A stretch of 13,610 bases of DNA from Bacillota bacterium (GTDB taxonomy: Bacteria > Bacillota > Sulfobacillia > Sulfobacillales > Sulfobacillaceae), in contig JAMDDZ010000072.1 of NCBI GenBank assembly GCA_023488565.1, positions 1 through 13,610 on the forward strand, given 5' to 3'. This document shows positions 5,576 to 13,602 of this stretch, piece after piece (position 1 is the first letter of the stretch; each line of letters begins with the position of its first letter). The notes below the pieces were generated by a model that saw nothing but the letters and a program-made list of their open reading frames with translations, ran no database searches and was not told the DNA's origin. Made by a program: the position numbers and the translations under genes.

Positions 5576-6892
5576 ATGAGATCTCCTAACGGGGCGCTGT
5601 TATTAAGGAACGTGCGCCTGAGGACGTCTTCGGAACCAGTGGAGGTGTTGGTAAAAAACGGCCAGATTACGCAGATCGGAAAAAATCTGACTTCCTCCTA
5701 TCCTGGGGTCGATGGAATGGGTGGCATTATGGTGCCTGGGTTGGTAGACCCCCACATCCATCTAGACGCCGTTTTAACCGAAGGATTTCCCGCTCCTAAT
5801 CGGAGCGGTACTCTCATTGAGGGCATTGAGCGGTGGAGCCAACGCAAGCCCTATCTTACCGAACAAGACATCATTGACCGTGCCGAAGAAGCGATTCGGT
5901 GGCATATGGGACATGGAGTTCTTCACATCCGCTCTCATGTGGACGTGTGTGATCCGAATCTTACCGCCCTTCGTGCCCTCATTGCAGTTCGCGAAAAAGT
6001 TCGCCCTTGGGTAACCCTGGAACTGGTGGCGTTTCCCCAAGACGGCGTCTTTTGTTTCCCAAATGGCCCGGAACTCATGGAAGAAGCCATGCGTCTGGGA
6101 GCTGACGTTGTAGGAGGAATACCCCATTACGAATGGACCCGAGAAGATGGGATTCGCAATGTAGAATTCGCATTTGATTTAGCCTTAAAATACCAAAAAC
6201 CCATTGATATCCACTGTGACGAAACAGACGACGAACATTCCCGTTTTTTGGAAACAGTCGCCAACTTATGCCGCCGCTACAACTTGGCAGGACGGGTCAC
6301 CGCAAGCCACACGACTGCCATGGGATCCTACAATGATGCCTATGCATTCAAACTAATCCGGATTTTGGCCCAATCGGGCGTACAGATTATTGCAAACCCA
6401 CTCGACAATATCGTGTTACAAGGTCGTTTTGACACCTACCCTAAACGTCGCGGGATGACCCGTGTCAAAGAACTGATGGCCGCTGGCGTCACGGTCGCTG
6501 CAGGCCATGATTCAATCATGGATCCTTGGTATCCGCTGGGAGTAGGCAGCCAATTGTTCGTAGCAGCAATGCTTGCGCACGTGGGACAGTTGACCGGATC
6601 CGAAGAACTGCATGAGGCTTTTAATAGCGTGACTGACTATGCCGCACGAGTGATGAACCTCCCCCACTATGGCGTCCGTGTCGGAGATCTGGCAAATCTG
6701 GCCATTTTCCCGGTTCCCTCAATCGTTGACGCGCTACGACTGTTGCCGCGGCCCACATGGGTTATTAGCCATGGCACGGTGGTGGCAAAAACGCCCCCCG
6801 AAGAGACTACTGTGCAATGGGATGGCGAATTCCAGTCCGTCACCTATCTTCGGCCGCGCCAAAATTTGGGGTTGTTAGACGCTCATGAATGA
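5576..6892 (+). CDS. codA: Cytosine-deaminase-like amidohydrolase (CodA family)
   Basis: The 438-residue product matches E. coli CodA along its length and nearly without gaps in the catalytic part, with numbers offset by one. Metal and catalytic residues are present: His60 and His62 in DPHIHLD, Gln155 in FPQDG, His213 and Glu216 in HCDETDDEHSRF, His245 in ASHTTAM, and Asp312 in GHDSIMDPWYPLG. Ser313 replaces E. coli Asp314, a residue whose mutation changes substrate preference. The family normally converts cytosine to uracil plus ammonia; related enzymes deaminate creatinine, isoguanine and other heterocycles. ATG at 5576 is chosen because GGATGGTGAG lies just upstream; ATG at 5534 has no such site. 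It overlaps the permease gene by 8 bp. No CodB permease is present. The family is secure, cytosine as substrate is not. Confidence 0.88.
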   Translation: MRSPNGALLLRNVRLRTSSEPVEVLVKNGQITQIGKNLTSSYPGVDGMGGIMVPGLVDPHIHLDAVLTEGFPAPNRSGTLIEGIERWSQRKPYLTEQDIIDRAEEAIRWHMGHGVLHIRSHVDVCDPNLTALRALIAVREKVRPWVTLELVAFPQDGVFCFPNGPELMEEAMRLGADVVGGIPHYEWTREDGIRNVEFAFDLALKYQKPIDIHCDETDDEHSRFLETVANLCRRYNLAGRVTASHTTAMGSYNDAYAFKLIRILAQSGVQIIANPLDNIVLQGRFDTYPKRRGMTRVKELMAAGVTVAAGHDSIMDPWYPLGVGSQLFVAAMLAHVGQLTGSEELHEAFNSVTDYAARVMNLPHYGVRVGDLANLAIFPVPSIVDALRLLPRPTWVISHGTVVAKTPPEETTVQWDGEFQSVTYLRPRQNLGLLDAHE

Positions 6893-7793
6893 TCAAACCA
6901 CGATTTCGCATTGGACTGCAGAAGACAGTCTATCCACCCAAACCCCCGCCCGATATCTCAAACCCATGACCGCCGTATGGGTCACCAGCCTCGGAATTAC
7001 CGGAGTGGTTTTGGGACTAGGATTGGCAACATGGCTCCCCCAAATCTCCTTATGGACCCGCTGGGCAGAGTACTTTGCCATTGGTTCGTTAGTTGGATTA
7101 GTGGCCTCGTGGCTGGGGCTAGGGGGATCCATTATGTTGGTTCCCGCGTTGCTGTCGCTGCCAGGCAATCCGCTGTCTTCGCATCAAATTTCCACGGCAG
7201 CCGCATTACAAACAACGTTTGTCGCCGGGATTGGCTACCTCTCGTACCGCCGCCTAAGATACGTAGTTCCCAAACTATGGTGGCAGTTAGGCTCCCTGGG
7301 TGCGGTAGGGGCCGCCTTAGGCGCCCTGTTATCACGGTACTGGTACCCCCTTGAGCTCGATTTTGCTTTTGCTTTCGTGAGCCTATTAGCCGCACTAAGC
7401 TTGTTTGTGCCACGACGGGTTGGGCATTCGCGTGTACCTCATCCAGGACTTTTTGCCATTACCGTTGCCATCGGCATTATCGGTGGGATCACCGGTATGC
7501 CAGGATCCTTTATTCTAACTCCCGTGGTACTGATGACCACGGGTTTATCCCTGCGCCAATGCCTGGGAACCGTGTTAGGTGCCGTGTTTGTCATGGCCCT
7601 CGTGTCGTCGGTGATTAAGGTAGCTTCTCAAGAAGTGGTGTGGCTGCCGACCCTGGCATTGCTAGCAGGAGCTATCCCGATGTCCTGGATTGGTCCCCGA
7701 CTGGCTGCCGAAACCCCGACTCGGTGGATCCGAGTCGGCCTCTTCGTGGCTATTATTTCTGCCACGATTTTAACCGTTAGCCATGTTGTGTAG
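6885..7793 (+). CDS. TauE/SafE-family membrane permease
   Basis: This 302-residue integral membrane protein shows the duplicated TauE/SafE (old DUF81) plan. GLGGSIMLVP (78-87) begins the first repeat, and GIIGGITGMPGSFILTP (197-213) the second, with about eight further hydrophobic segments. An N-terminal extension of roughly 28 polar residues and one extra helix (31-50) precedes the first repeat. The family exports or takes up small anions such as sulfite, sulfonates and organic acids. The start ATG at 6885 overlaps the deaminase stop, with no strong ribosome site of its own, so translation is probably coupled. Coupling to the deaminase suggests transport of its substrate or product, in the place usually taken by CodB. 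Direction and solute are unknown. Confidence 0.87.
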   Translation: MNDQTTISHWTAEDSLSTQTPARYLKPMTAVWVTSLGITGVVLGLGLATWLPQISLWTRWAEYFAIGSLVGLVASWLGLGGSIMLVPALLSLPGNPLSSHQISTAAALQTTFVAGIGYLSYRRLRYVVPKLWWQLGSLGAVGAALGALLSRYWYPLELDFAFAFVSLLAALSLFVPRRVGHSRVPHPGLFAITVAIGIIGGITGMPGSFILTPVVLMTTGLSLRQCLGTVLGAVFVMALVSSVIKVASQEVVWLPTLALLAGAIPMSWIGPRLAAETPTRWIRVGLFVAIISATILTVSHVV

Positions 7794-7812
7794 TTAATCG
7801 AACATCCAAGTC

Positions 7813-7841
7813 TTGTCAAATCCGGAATAATTCCTAATACT
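7813..7841 (+). promoter_or_regulatory. Candidate promoter with palindrome in the spacer
   Basis: TTGTCA (7813-7818) is a 5-of-6 match to a -35 box and is followed after 16-17 nt by TAATACT (7835-7841), a weak -10. The spacer holds a perfect odd palindrome, GGAATAATTCC (7824-7834), which could be an operator. Transcription would begin just before the ribosome site of the next gene, leaving a very short leader, so this is tentative. Confidence 0.3.
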
Positions 7842-7859
7842 AGTCGGAGAATGCGAAGG

Positions 7860-8450
7860 ATGAATACTGTGGGGCGTGTCCCCGTAAAACAGACATGGGC
7901 AATTGGAGGAGCCGGCGTGTTAGTATTCGCTGGCTTGGCGGTTTTTGGCTTCCACGCAATCTCCGTAAGGGCTGCGACAAAACATCAGCTCACTACTATC
8001 GCTCTAGAGGTGCTCCGTCAAGAGGCCTTGATTGGCAGCCCAACTCACCTTCATTCCCTTCCCAAAATATTGGAGCAACGGTTGGTACCAGGAAGCCAAG
8101 CAGCCCTATGGACACAATGGGTCTGGTCTCAGACCCATCCCCATCCAGCATTGCGCTATCATGTCGGTTCAGTCCTCTTTTCTCCTTCGGGTATCTCAGC
8201 CACTGTGAACTCTTCTACCGAATCTACAGTTTCCTTGGAATTTGTGATTACCCGAACACTGATTCCTAAAGGACAAAGCCAGGTCACCGGCGCGGCCACT
8301 GTGTTCCTTTCCCGGGATCAGGGCTCCTGGCGTGTATATGGTCTCACATACAACTACTCGCCGGCGTCCACTATTACCCCTCCATCGACGGCATTGCAGT
8401 GGGATCTATGGCATTTGAACCCTGTTCCTCCCTCGCCACAAGGAACCTAA
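7860..8450 (+). CDS. Membrane-anchored exported protein, unknown family
   Basis: I do not recognise this protein. The 196-residue product has a short basic N-terminus (RVPVK), one helix (about 13-35) acting as signal-anchor or signal peptide, and an extracytoplasmic part of about 160 residues. No lipobox is seen. Residues 102-165 alternate in a strand-rich pattern ending GSWRVYGLTYNY, somewhat like NTF2-like or SnoaL-type exported domains; this is a weak impression. The C-terminal 30 residues are rich in Pro, Ser and Thr. ATG at 7860 is chosen because GGAGA (7846-7850) is 9 nt away; ATG at 7851 would be directly against it. It follows the permease by 66 bp and converges on spoVT. Confidence 0.7.
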   Translation: MNTVGRVPVKQTWAIGGAGVLVFAGLAVFGFHAISVRAATKHQLTTIALEVLRQEALIGSPTHLHSLPKILEQRLVPGSQAALWTQWVWSQTHPHPALRYHVGSVLFSPSGISATVNSSTESTVSLEFVITRTLIPKGQSQVTGAATVFLSRDQGSWRVYGLTYNYSPASTITPPSTALQWDLWHLNPVPPSPQGT

Positions 8451-8456
8451 GCCGGG

Positions 8457-8501
8457 AAAAAAGAAACCGCAATGGAACCCGATAACAGGCAGACATTGCG
8501 G
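8457..8501 (-). terminator. Rho-independent terminator after spoVT
   Basis: CCGCAATG (8467-8474) and CATTGCGG (8494-8501) form a perfect 8-bp stem with a 19-nt loop. Read on the minus strand, the stem is followed by TTTCTTTTTT (8457-8466). It lies 35 bp past the spoVT stop. On the plus strand there is no T-tract, so it is one-directional. Confidence 0.65.
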
Positions 8502-8535
8502 ACTTCCAAACGGTGTTACGGATGGCGATGTGAAA

Positions 8536-9090
8536 TCATTGCTCCATTTGCTTCGCTAGGAAGCCCGCCGCTGTTTCGGCCAACTTCACTTCCATTTCTC
8601 CCATCTTTACTTCAGGTTCGCGACTGCAGATAATGATCGCGCCGATTGGATCTCCTTCCGCGATAATCGGAGCTATGACTTCTGCCAAAAACTTGTCCTC
8701 ATCATCATCACCAATGACACTTCCTTTGGGCTTGTGATCACCCCGGTTATAAAATAAGGTTTTGCGCTCTTCCATCGATTTTTCCACCAGAACACCTAAA
8801 GACTTGTTGAGAAATTCCTTTTTAGGGGCCCCGGCTACTGCTATTACCGCGTCGCGGTCGGCAATTAAGGCAATATGTCCTACTGCTTCGTTGAGGGAAT
8901 CGGCATACTCCTTGGCAAAATCCCCCAATTCCCCTATTGGTGAATACTTCTTGAGGATCACCTCGCCATCGCGATCCACAAAAATTTCTAACGGATCTCC
9001 TTCACGGATTCGCAAAGTCCTCCGTATTTCCTTGGGAATGACTACACGTCCCAGGTCATCGATCCGGCGTACAATCCCAGTTGCCTTCAC
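8536..9090 (-). CDS. spoVT: Stage V sporulation protein T, AbrB-family regulator
   Basis: SpoVT is a DNA-binding regulator active in the forespore that adjusts sigma-G-dependent genes and spore coat/germination properties. The 184-residue product has the usual length. Residues 1-50 form the AbrB swapped-hairpin domain (TGIVRRIDDLGRVVIPKEIR, then GDPLEIFVD), and residues 56-184 form the GAF-like domain seen in SpoVT (HIALIADRDAVIAVAG, then GAIIICSRE). The start is GTG at 9090 with AGGAGGG 6 nt upstream. It lies downstream of mfd and a PrsA-like gene, an order known from spore-forming Firmicutes, but has its own promoter between 9091 and 9185 and its own terminator. It is good evidence that the host forms endospores. 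Confidence 0.96.
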   Translation of the reverse strand: MKATGIVRRIDDLGRVVIPKEIRRTLRIREGDPLEIFVDRDGEVILKKYSPIGELGDFAKEYADSLNEAVGHIALIADRDAVIAVAGAPKKEFLNKSLGVLVEKSMEERKTLFYNRGDHKPKGSVIGDDDEDKFLAEVIAPIIAEGDPIGAIIICSREPEVKMGEMEVKLAETAAGFLAKQMEQ

Positions 9091-9123
9091 TGAAGACCCT
9101 CCTCTCTCTAAGCTCTTCAGAGG

Positions 9124-9153
9124 TAGTATATCGAGCGTTCTACCTCGTTATGC
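9124..9153 (-). promoter_or_regulatory. Sigma-G-like promoter of spoVT
   Basis: On the minus strand GCATA (9149-9153) is followed after 18 nt by TATACTA (9124-9130). The sigma-G consensus is about GMATR, 17-18 nt, CATNMTA, so the -35 matches fully and the -10 matches 6 of 7. In Bacillus subtilis spoVT is transcribed by sigma-G. TATACT with GCATAA at 17 nt could also serve as a weak housekeeping promoter. Confidence 0.55.
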
Positions 9154-9185
9154 ATTTTTTCCCGTTTCTGCCGAATGGTTCTAGA

Positions 9186-10124
9186 TTACCCGTTTTGGTA
9201 CAGTTGAACATGCGCCTGTCGCATCAATCCTGCAGCCCAATGCTGAAACGCCTGGGCTTTTTGTTTTTGCACCAATTGCGCCTCAATTTCTGGTCGTACA
9301 TCGCTATAAGGAACGCTAGTTCCAGGTTTTACAGCTTGAACTTCGATAATAGAGTAGCCTAAACGCGTCGCGACTATACCATATTGTCCTGGAGCCAAAT
9401 GGTTGATTGCCGAAGTGACCCTCGCTGGCAATGATGATGAGACTCCGAGTTTGACCCATCCTAAAGATCCGCCTGTTTTGAGACTCGCCCGATCTTTGGA
9501 ATCGCGACGTGCCAAGGCGCTAAAATCCGCGCCTTTTTTGAGTTGAGTTTCTATGGCGACAGCTTGCTGCCTGGAGTTCACTATCATTTCCCGTGCCAGT
9601 TTGGCGGTTGGGGTAACGAACAAAGCAGGATTAGCATGATAAAAAGCTGAGCCAGCGCCAACAGGCAACGTGTTCTCCCCTGCCGTAACTCGATTGAATG
9701 CCGCTTCCAAGATCATTTGATTTGCGAGATAGCGACGAAACTCGCTCATCGTTACGTGATGCTGGGATAATGAACGAGTAAGATTCTGTGCATTGCCTAA
9801 TCGGGGAATCACCTGGTGTTGCAGAAAATCGGATGCCTGCTGGGCTGCCTTAGGGGACGAGATAACCTTATGGGCTAATGCCCAATGTTCCACTGCCGTT
9901 TGTTGAACCAACGCCATAATCTGTGCCTTGCGGGCCTTTGCATGAGTAGATATCGGGGTTCCAGTCAAAATCTCGGTGGAACCCACAGACACCATCCAAT
10001 CCTGGTGAGTAATAGTGATCCCGTTAACCCGTGCAATGGGGGAGGAGGACGCATTGCCGCATCCGGCGAATAACGTCACCACAATGACCACGGCACCCCA
10101 TTTACCCGCTCTTCTCCTGAACAC
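9186..10124 (-). CDS. PrsA/SurA-like lipoprotein, parvulin-type domain
   Basis: This is an extracytoplasmic folding factor of the PrsA/SurA type, anchored to the outer face of the membrane. The 312-residue product starts with basic residues, a hydrophobic stretch (10-20) and a lipobox TLFAGC with Cys22. A SurA_N-like helical region (about 30-165) begins ARVNGITITHQDW. The parvulin domain (about 175-265) keeps GADFSALARRDS, TGGSLGWV and LAPGQYG. However, the conserved His of the first strand (usually AxHILV) is Glu179 in AREMIV, and the second His (usually GYHII) is Ser258 in GYSII, so isomerase activity may be lost. GTG at 10124 is preferred, 9 nt from GGGAGG; TTG at 10127 is possible. It overlaps the mfd end by 23 bp, implying coupled translation. 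Confidence 0.88.
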   Translation of the reverse strand: MFRRRAGKWGAVVIVVTLFAGCGNASSSPIARVNGITITHQDWMVSVGSTEILTGTPISTHAKARKAQIMALVQQTAVEHWALAHKVISSPKAAQQASDFLQHQVIPRLGNAQNLTRSLSQHHVTMSEFRRYLANQMILEAAFNRVTAGENTLPVGAGSAFYHANPALFVTPTAKLAREMIVNSRQQAVAIETQLKKGADFSALARRDSKDRASLKTGGSLGWVKLGVSSSLPARVTSAINHLAPGQYGIVATRLGYSIIEVQAVKPGTSVPYSDVRPEIEAQLVQKQKAQAFQHWAAGLMRQAHVQLYQNG

Positions 10125-13100
10125 CAACCGTCGCCTCCCGCATGATGGCCAACCCGTCCAACATGAGGTTGAGGGCTTGATCGCTAGTGGCTCTAGGCGG
10201 CAATTTTATTCCCAGTTCTGGTGCCTTCCCTATTCCCGGCAAAAGTCGCCCCGGAAATTTTTGGGCTAACTGGCTTATAGTCTCTGCCCCTACCAAAGAG
10301 TCGGCAGCGCTGCGAAATATGACCCGATCCCGTTTATGAATCACTGCGGTGAGTTTGAGTTCCTTTGCTAGCGTGCGCACTTTAGCTAAGTTGGACAATG
10401 CCACCACCTCCACGGGCATCGGCCCAAAACGGTCTGCCATTTCGTCGGTCAGCTCTTCTACCTCGTCTAAGTTTTTGGCAGACACCAACCGTTTATACAA
10501 CGATATTTTGTGGCGGGCATCGGGGATATACGTGTCCGGCAAGTAGGCATCCAGTTCGATCTCAATGCTCGGGTCCACCGGAACCTCTATGGTTTCCCCT
10601 TTTAACTCCCGAATCGCCTGACCGAGGAGTTCGGTATAGAGGTCAAATCCTACCGAAGCGATAAAGCCATGTTGCTCGACGCCAAGCAAATTGCCCGCTC
10701 CGCGAATTTCCAAATCACGCAACGCCAACTGATACCCGGCACCCAATTCGGTAAATTCCCGAATCGCATCCAACCGTTTTTCCGCAGCCGGGGTTAAAAC
10801 TTTATCGCGGCGGAAAGTAAAATACGCATAGGCCAATCGGGAAGAGCGGCCCACCCGGCCACGCAATTGGTACAATTGCGCTAGACCCAAACGATCGGCA
10901 TCTTCCACGATAATCGTGTTGGCATTAGGAATATCAAGGCCCGACTCAATGATGCTGGTGGCGACTAAAACATCATATTCCTGATCGATGAAGCGTGCCA
11001 TAACATCTTCGATGTGCTGCTCTTCCATTTGCCCATGCACCACAGCGACCCTGATCTCAGGAAACAGTTTTAGTAACCGCATCACCGCCGCGTCCATTGC
11101 CATGATGCGATTTTGCACATAAAATACTTGACCGCCACGGTCAATCTCTCGAAAAATCGCTTGACGCACCAAGTCTTCATCGAATTCTGCCACCACGGTC
11201 TCGACGGGAAGACGGTCTTCGGGGGGAGTCTCGATTAGACTCATGTCGCGAATTCCAACCATAGCCATATGCAGAGTGCGTGGGATCGGGGTTGCCGACA
11301 GCGTAAGAACATCGACAGTCTCTTTCAGACTCTTAATGCGTTCTTTATGCGCTACCCCAAAACGATGTTCCTCATCAATGATCAGAAGGCCCAAATCGAA
11401 AAATTTTACGTCTTTTCCCAAGAGGCGATGGGTCCCGATCAATAAGTCGACCTTGCCGTGCTTGGTATCCTCAATGATCGCCTTTTGTTGCTTTGGTGTC
11501 CGAAAACGCGACAGGGCTTCCACAGCAATTGGATATCCTGCTAGTCTTGTTTTGGCCGTTTGATAGTGTTGTTCCGCCAACAGAGTCGTCGGAACTAAAA
11601 ATGCCACTTGCTTACCGGCCATAATCGCTTTAAACGCCGCCCGCAACGCTACCTCCGTTTTCCCATAGCCCACATCCCCACACAAGAGCCGATCCATGGG
11701 ACGACCTCGTTCCATGTCCGATTTAATTTCTCGAATGGATCGCAATTGGTCAGGAGTCTCTTCGTAGCCAAAAGCCATCTCAAAATCTGCCTGCCAGGGT
11801 GTATCGGGACCAAACATATGGCCGGGCCGAGCTTCCCGCAAGGCATAAAGCTTAACCAGTTCCTCCGCCATTTCCCTAACTGACGCCTTAACTTTTTCCT
11901 TGACTCGGTTCCACTCGGCTCCCCCCATCCGAGACAGTTTGGGAGCTTGACCTTCAATCCCGACATATTTTTGCACTAACCCTAGTTGGTTTACCGGAAC
12001 ATAGAGTACATCATCCCCAGCATATTGCACTTGGAGATAGTCTTGATGCTGCGACTGGATCTCCAGCGTCTTGATGCCGACATAGCGTCCGACCCCATGG
12101 GTGATATGCACCACAAAATCTCCGGGACGCAAATCTTGAACCCGAACCCCGGTCCGATGAACGTTTTTTCTAGATCCTTGAGGATGAATTTCCCGGCCGG
12201 TAAGCTCGGTTTCCCCTAAAAGCACCAGCCCTAGTTCGGGCAAAACGAAACCATGTCCCACAAATCCCTCGACAATGCCGATTTCTCCCACCGTGCCGAG
12301 GCCCATTCGAGACGGCAACCCTTGTTCTCCCAATTGTTGCTGCATTGCCCGCGCTGCCCCGCTATCACGCAATACCAATGCCACCCGCAACCGACTGCGA
12401 GTCAATCGTTGCATCTCGCTTCTTAGTACTTCTACCTGTCCGTGAACACGAGGGGCGGGGCGACCAGTCAAAACCATGTTCACTTGGGCAGATTTTCTAG
12501 TATGGGGCAACAGCGACAGACTTACGTCCCCATGGCCTTTAAAGCGCGATTGAAATGCCTCTTGGGTTAACGTGGCCTCTAGTTCGACGGGAATTAGATC
12601 ACCGCGTTCCAGACGCCGCTGCTGATCGTCAATGTCGTCTTTATCGCTGCCTGCCCAAGCCTCAAGAATCCGCGGCCAATCATGGTAAATCAGTAACGGT
12701 GGGGTAGGAAACATCTCGGTTAGGGGGACCAGGGGGCCAAATGCCGCCGCAAACCGGTCAACCCCAGGGAATCCCCGACCCTCGGTCAAGTCATGCAGAT
12801 AATGTCCAAATCTTTCCTGAGCTCTCACTGCGGCATCTTTTTGACCCATAGATTCAAGATTTTTTATCAGTTGGTTTGACTCGGCGGCAATACGGTCAAT
12901 CGCACGGCGAAGTTGTTCCTCCGACCATATCGTTTCCCTGGCTTGAGAGATGGTGATTTTCTGGCGCATCGCTTCGGTACGCTGCGTTTCGGGATCGAAT
13001 GCCCTAAGCGAATCAATCTCATCTCCGAACCATTCTATCCTCAGGGCTTCTGATCCTGGAGGATAGACGTCGGCGATCCCCCCGCGGACTGCATATTGCC

Positions 13101-13602
13101 CTTCTTGTTCGACCTCTGAAACCCGGGTGTATCCCAGCTGTTCAAACACGGCGACCACTTCGGGAATGGCGATAGTTTGCCCCACCGCCAACCGCAAATC
13201 TGCGCGTCGATTACGTAAGATCAATTGCCGCGCGGCCGCCACGGGCACTACCAATATGGTTGCCGGATCCTGTTGCGTAGCCATTAGCGCCTGCGTCCGG
13301 CGTAGACTCCACTCAGGACTTTCAGCGGTCACGTCGCCTCGAATTAAGGGGCGCGGCGGCAACAAGTGGACCGGCCGCTGGGAAAGGTATTGGGCAATCT
13401 CCATCTCGAATCGGCGAGCATCTTGGAACCCGGCGGTCAAAACTAACACTGGCCGTTCGATGTCCACCGCCAGCGCCGCGCTGACATACACCGGGATGGC
13501 TCCCGATAAGCCATATACTTGGGCGGACTGGCCCTTTTTTAAGGCCCCAAGCAAGGCCTTGTATGGTTCAAAATCACCCCATAATCTTACCAGTTCATTC
13601 AT
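10102..13602 (-). CDS. mfd: Transcription-repair coupling factor Mfd
   Basis: Mfd binds RNA polymerase stalled at DNA damage, pushes it off with an ATP-driven translocase and recruits UvrA. At 1166 residues it is full length for the family. The UvrB-like region covers about 1-340 (EGQYAVRGGIADVYPPG at 167-183). The RNA polymerase-interacting region is about 485-555 (PGDFVVHITHGVGRYVGI). The translocase has Walker A GDVGYGKTE (642-650), DEEH (743-746), SATPIPRTL (769-777), TSIIESGLDIPN (882-893) and QLRGRVGRS (912-920). The autoinhibitory C-terminal domain spans about 1010-1150. Start is ATG at 13602; only 8 nt lie upstream in the window, so its ribosome site is not visible, and a start slightly further upstream cannot be excluded. 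It is followed, with overlap, by the PrsA-like gene. Confidence 0.97.
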   Translation of the reverse strand: MNELVRLWGDFEPYKALLGALKKGQSAQVYGLSGAIPVYVSAALAVDIERPVLVLTAGFQDARRFEMEIAQYLSQRPVHLLPPRPLIRGDVTAESPEWSLRRTQALMATQQDPATILVVPVAAARQLILRNRRADLRLAVGQTIAIPEVVAVFEQLGYTRVSEVEQEGQYAVRGGIADVYPPGSEALRIEWFGDEIDSLRAFDPETQRTEAMRQKITISQARETIWSEEQLRRAIDRIAAESNQLIKNLESMGQKDAAVRAQERFGHYLHDLTEGRGFPGVDRFAAAFGPLVPLTEMFPTPPLLIYHDWPRILEAWAGSDKDDIDDQQRRLERGDLIPVELEATLTQEAFQSRFKGHGDVSLSLLPHTRKSAQVNMVLTGRPAPRVHGQVEVLRSEMQRLTRSRLRVALVLRDSGAARAMQQQLGEQGLPSRMGLGTVGEIGIVEGFVGHGFVLPELGLVLLGETELTGREIHPQGSRKNVHRTGVRVQDLRPGDFVVHITHGVGRYVGIKTLEIQSQHQDYLQVQYAGDDVLYVPVNQLGLVQKYVGIEGQAPKLSRMGGAEWNRVKEKVKASVREMAEELVKLYALREARPGHMFGPDTPWQADFEMAFGYEETPDQLRSIREIKSDMERGRPMDRLLCGDVGYGKTEVALRAAFKAIMAGKQVAFLVPTTLLAEQHYQTAKTRLAGYPIAVEALSRFRTPKQQKAIIEDTKHGKVDLLIGTHRLLGKDVKFFDLGLLIIDEEHRFGVAHKERIKSLKETVDVLTLSATPIPRTLHMAMVGIRDMSLIETPPEDRLPVETVVAEFDEDLVRQAIFREIDRGGQVFYVQNRIMAMDAAVMRLLKLFPEIRVAVVHGQMEEQHIEDVMARFIDQEYDVLVATSIIESGLDIPNANTIIVEDADRLGLAQLYQLRGRVGRSSRLAYAYFTFRRDKVLTPAAEKRLDAIREFTELGAGYQLALRDLEIRGAGNLLGVEQHGFIASVGFDLYTELLGQAIRELKGETIEVPVDPSIEIELDAYLPDTYIPDARHKISLYKRLVSAKNLDEVEELTDEMADRFGPMPVEVVALSNLAKVRTLAKELKLTAVIHKRDRVIFRSAADSLVGAETISQLAQKFPGRLLPGIGKAPELGIKLPPRATSDQALNLMLDGLAIMREATVGVQEKSG

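Noticed and set aside
8762..9184. Plus-strand frame of 140 codons covering spoVT and its promoter
   Set aside because: Antisense to a certain spoVT gene; Ser/Arg-rich reverse-frame composition and no translation signal.
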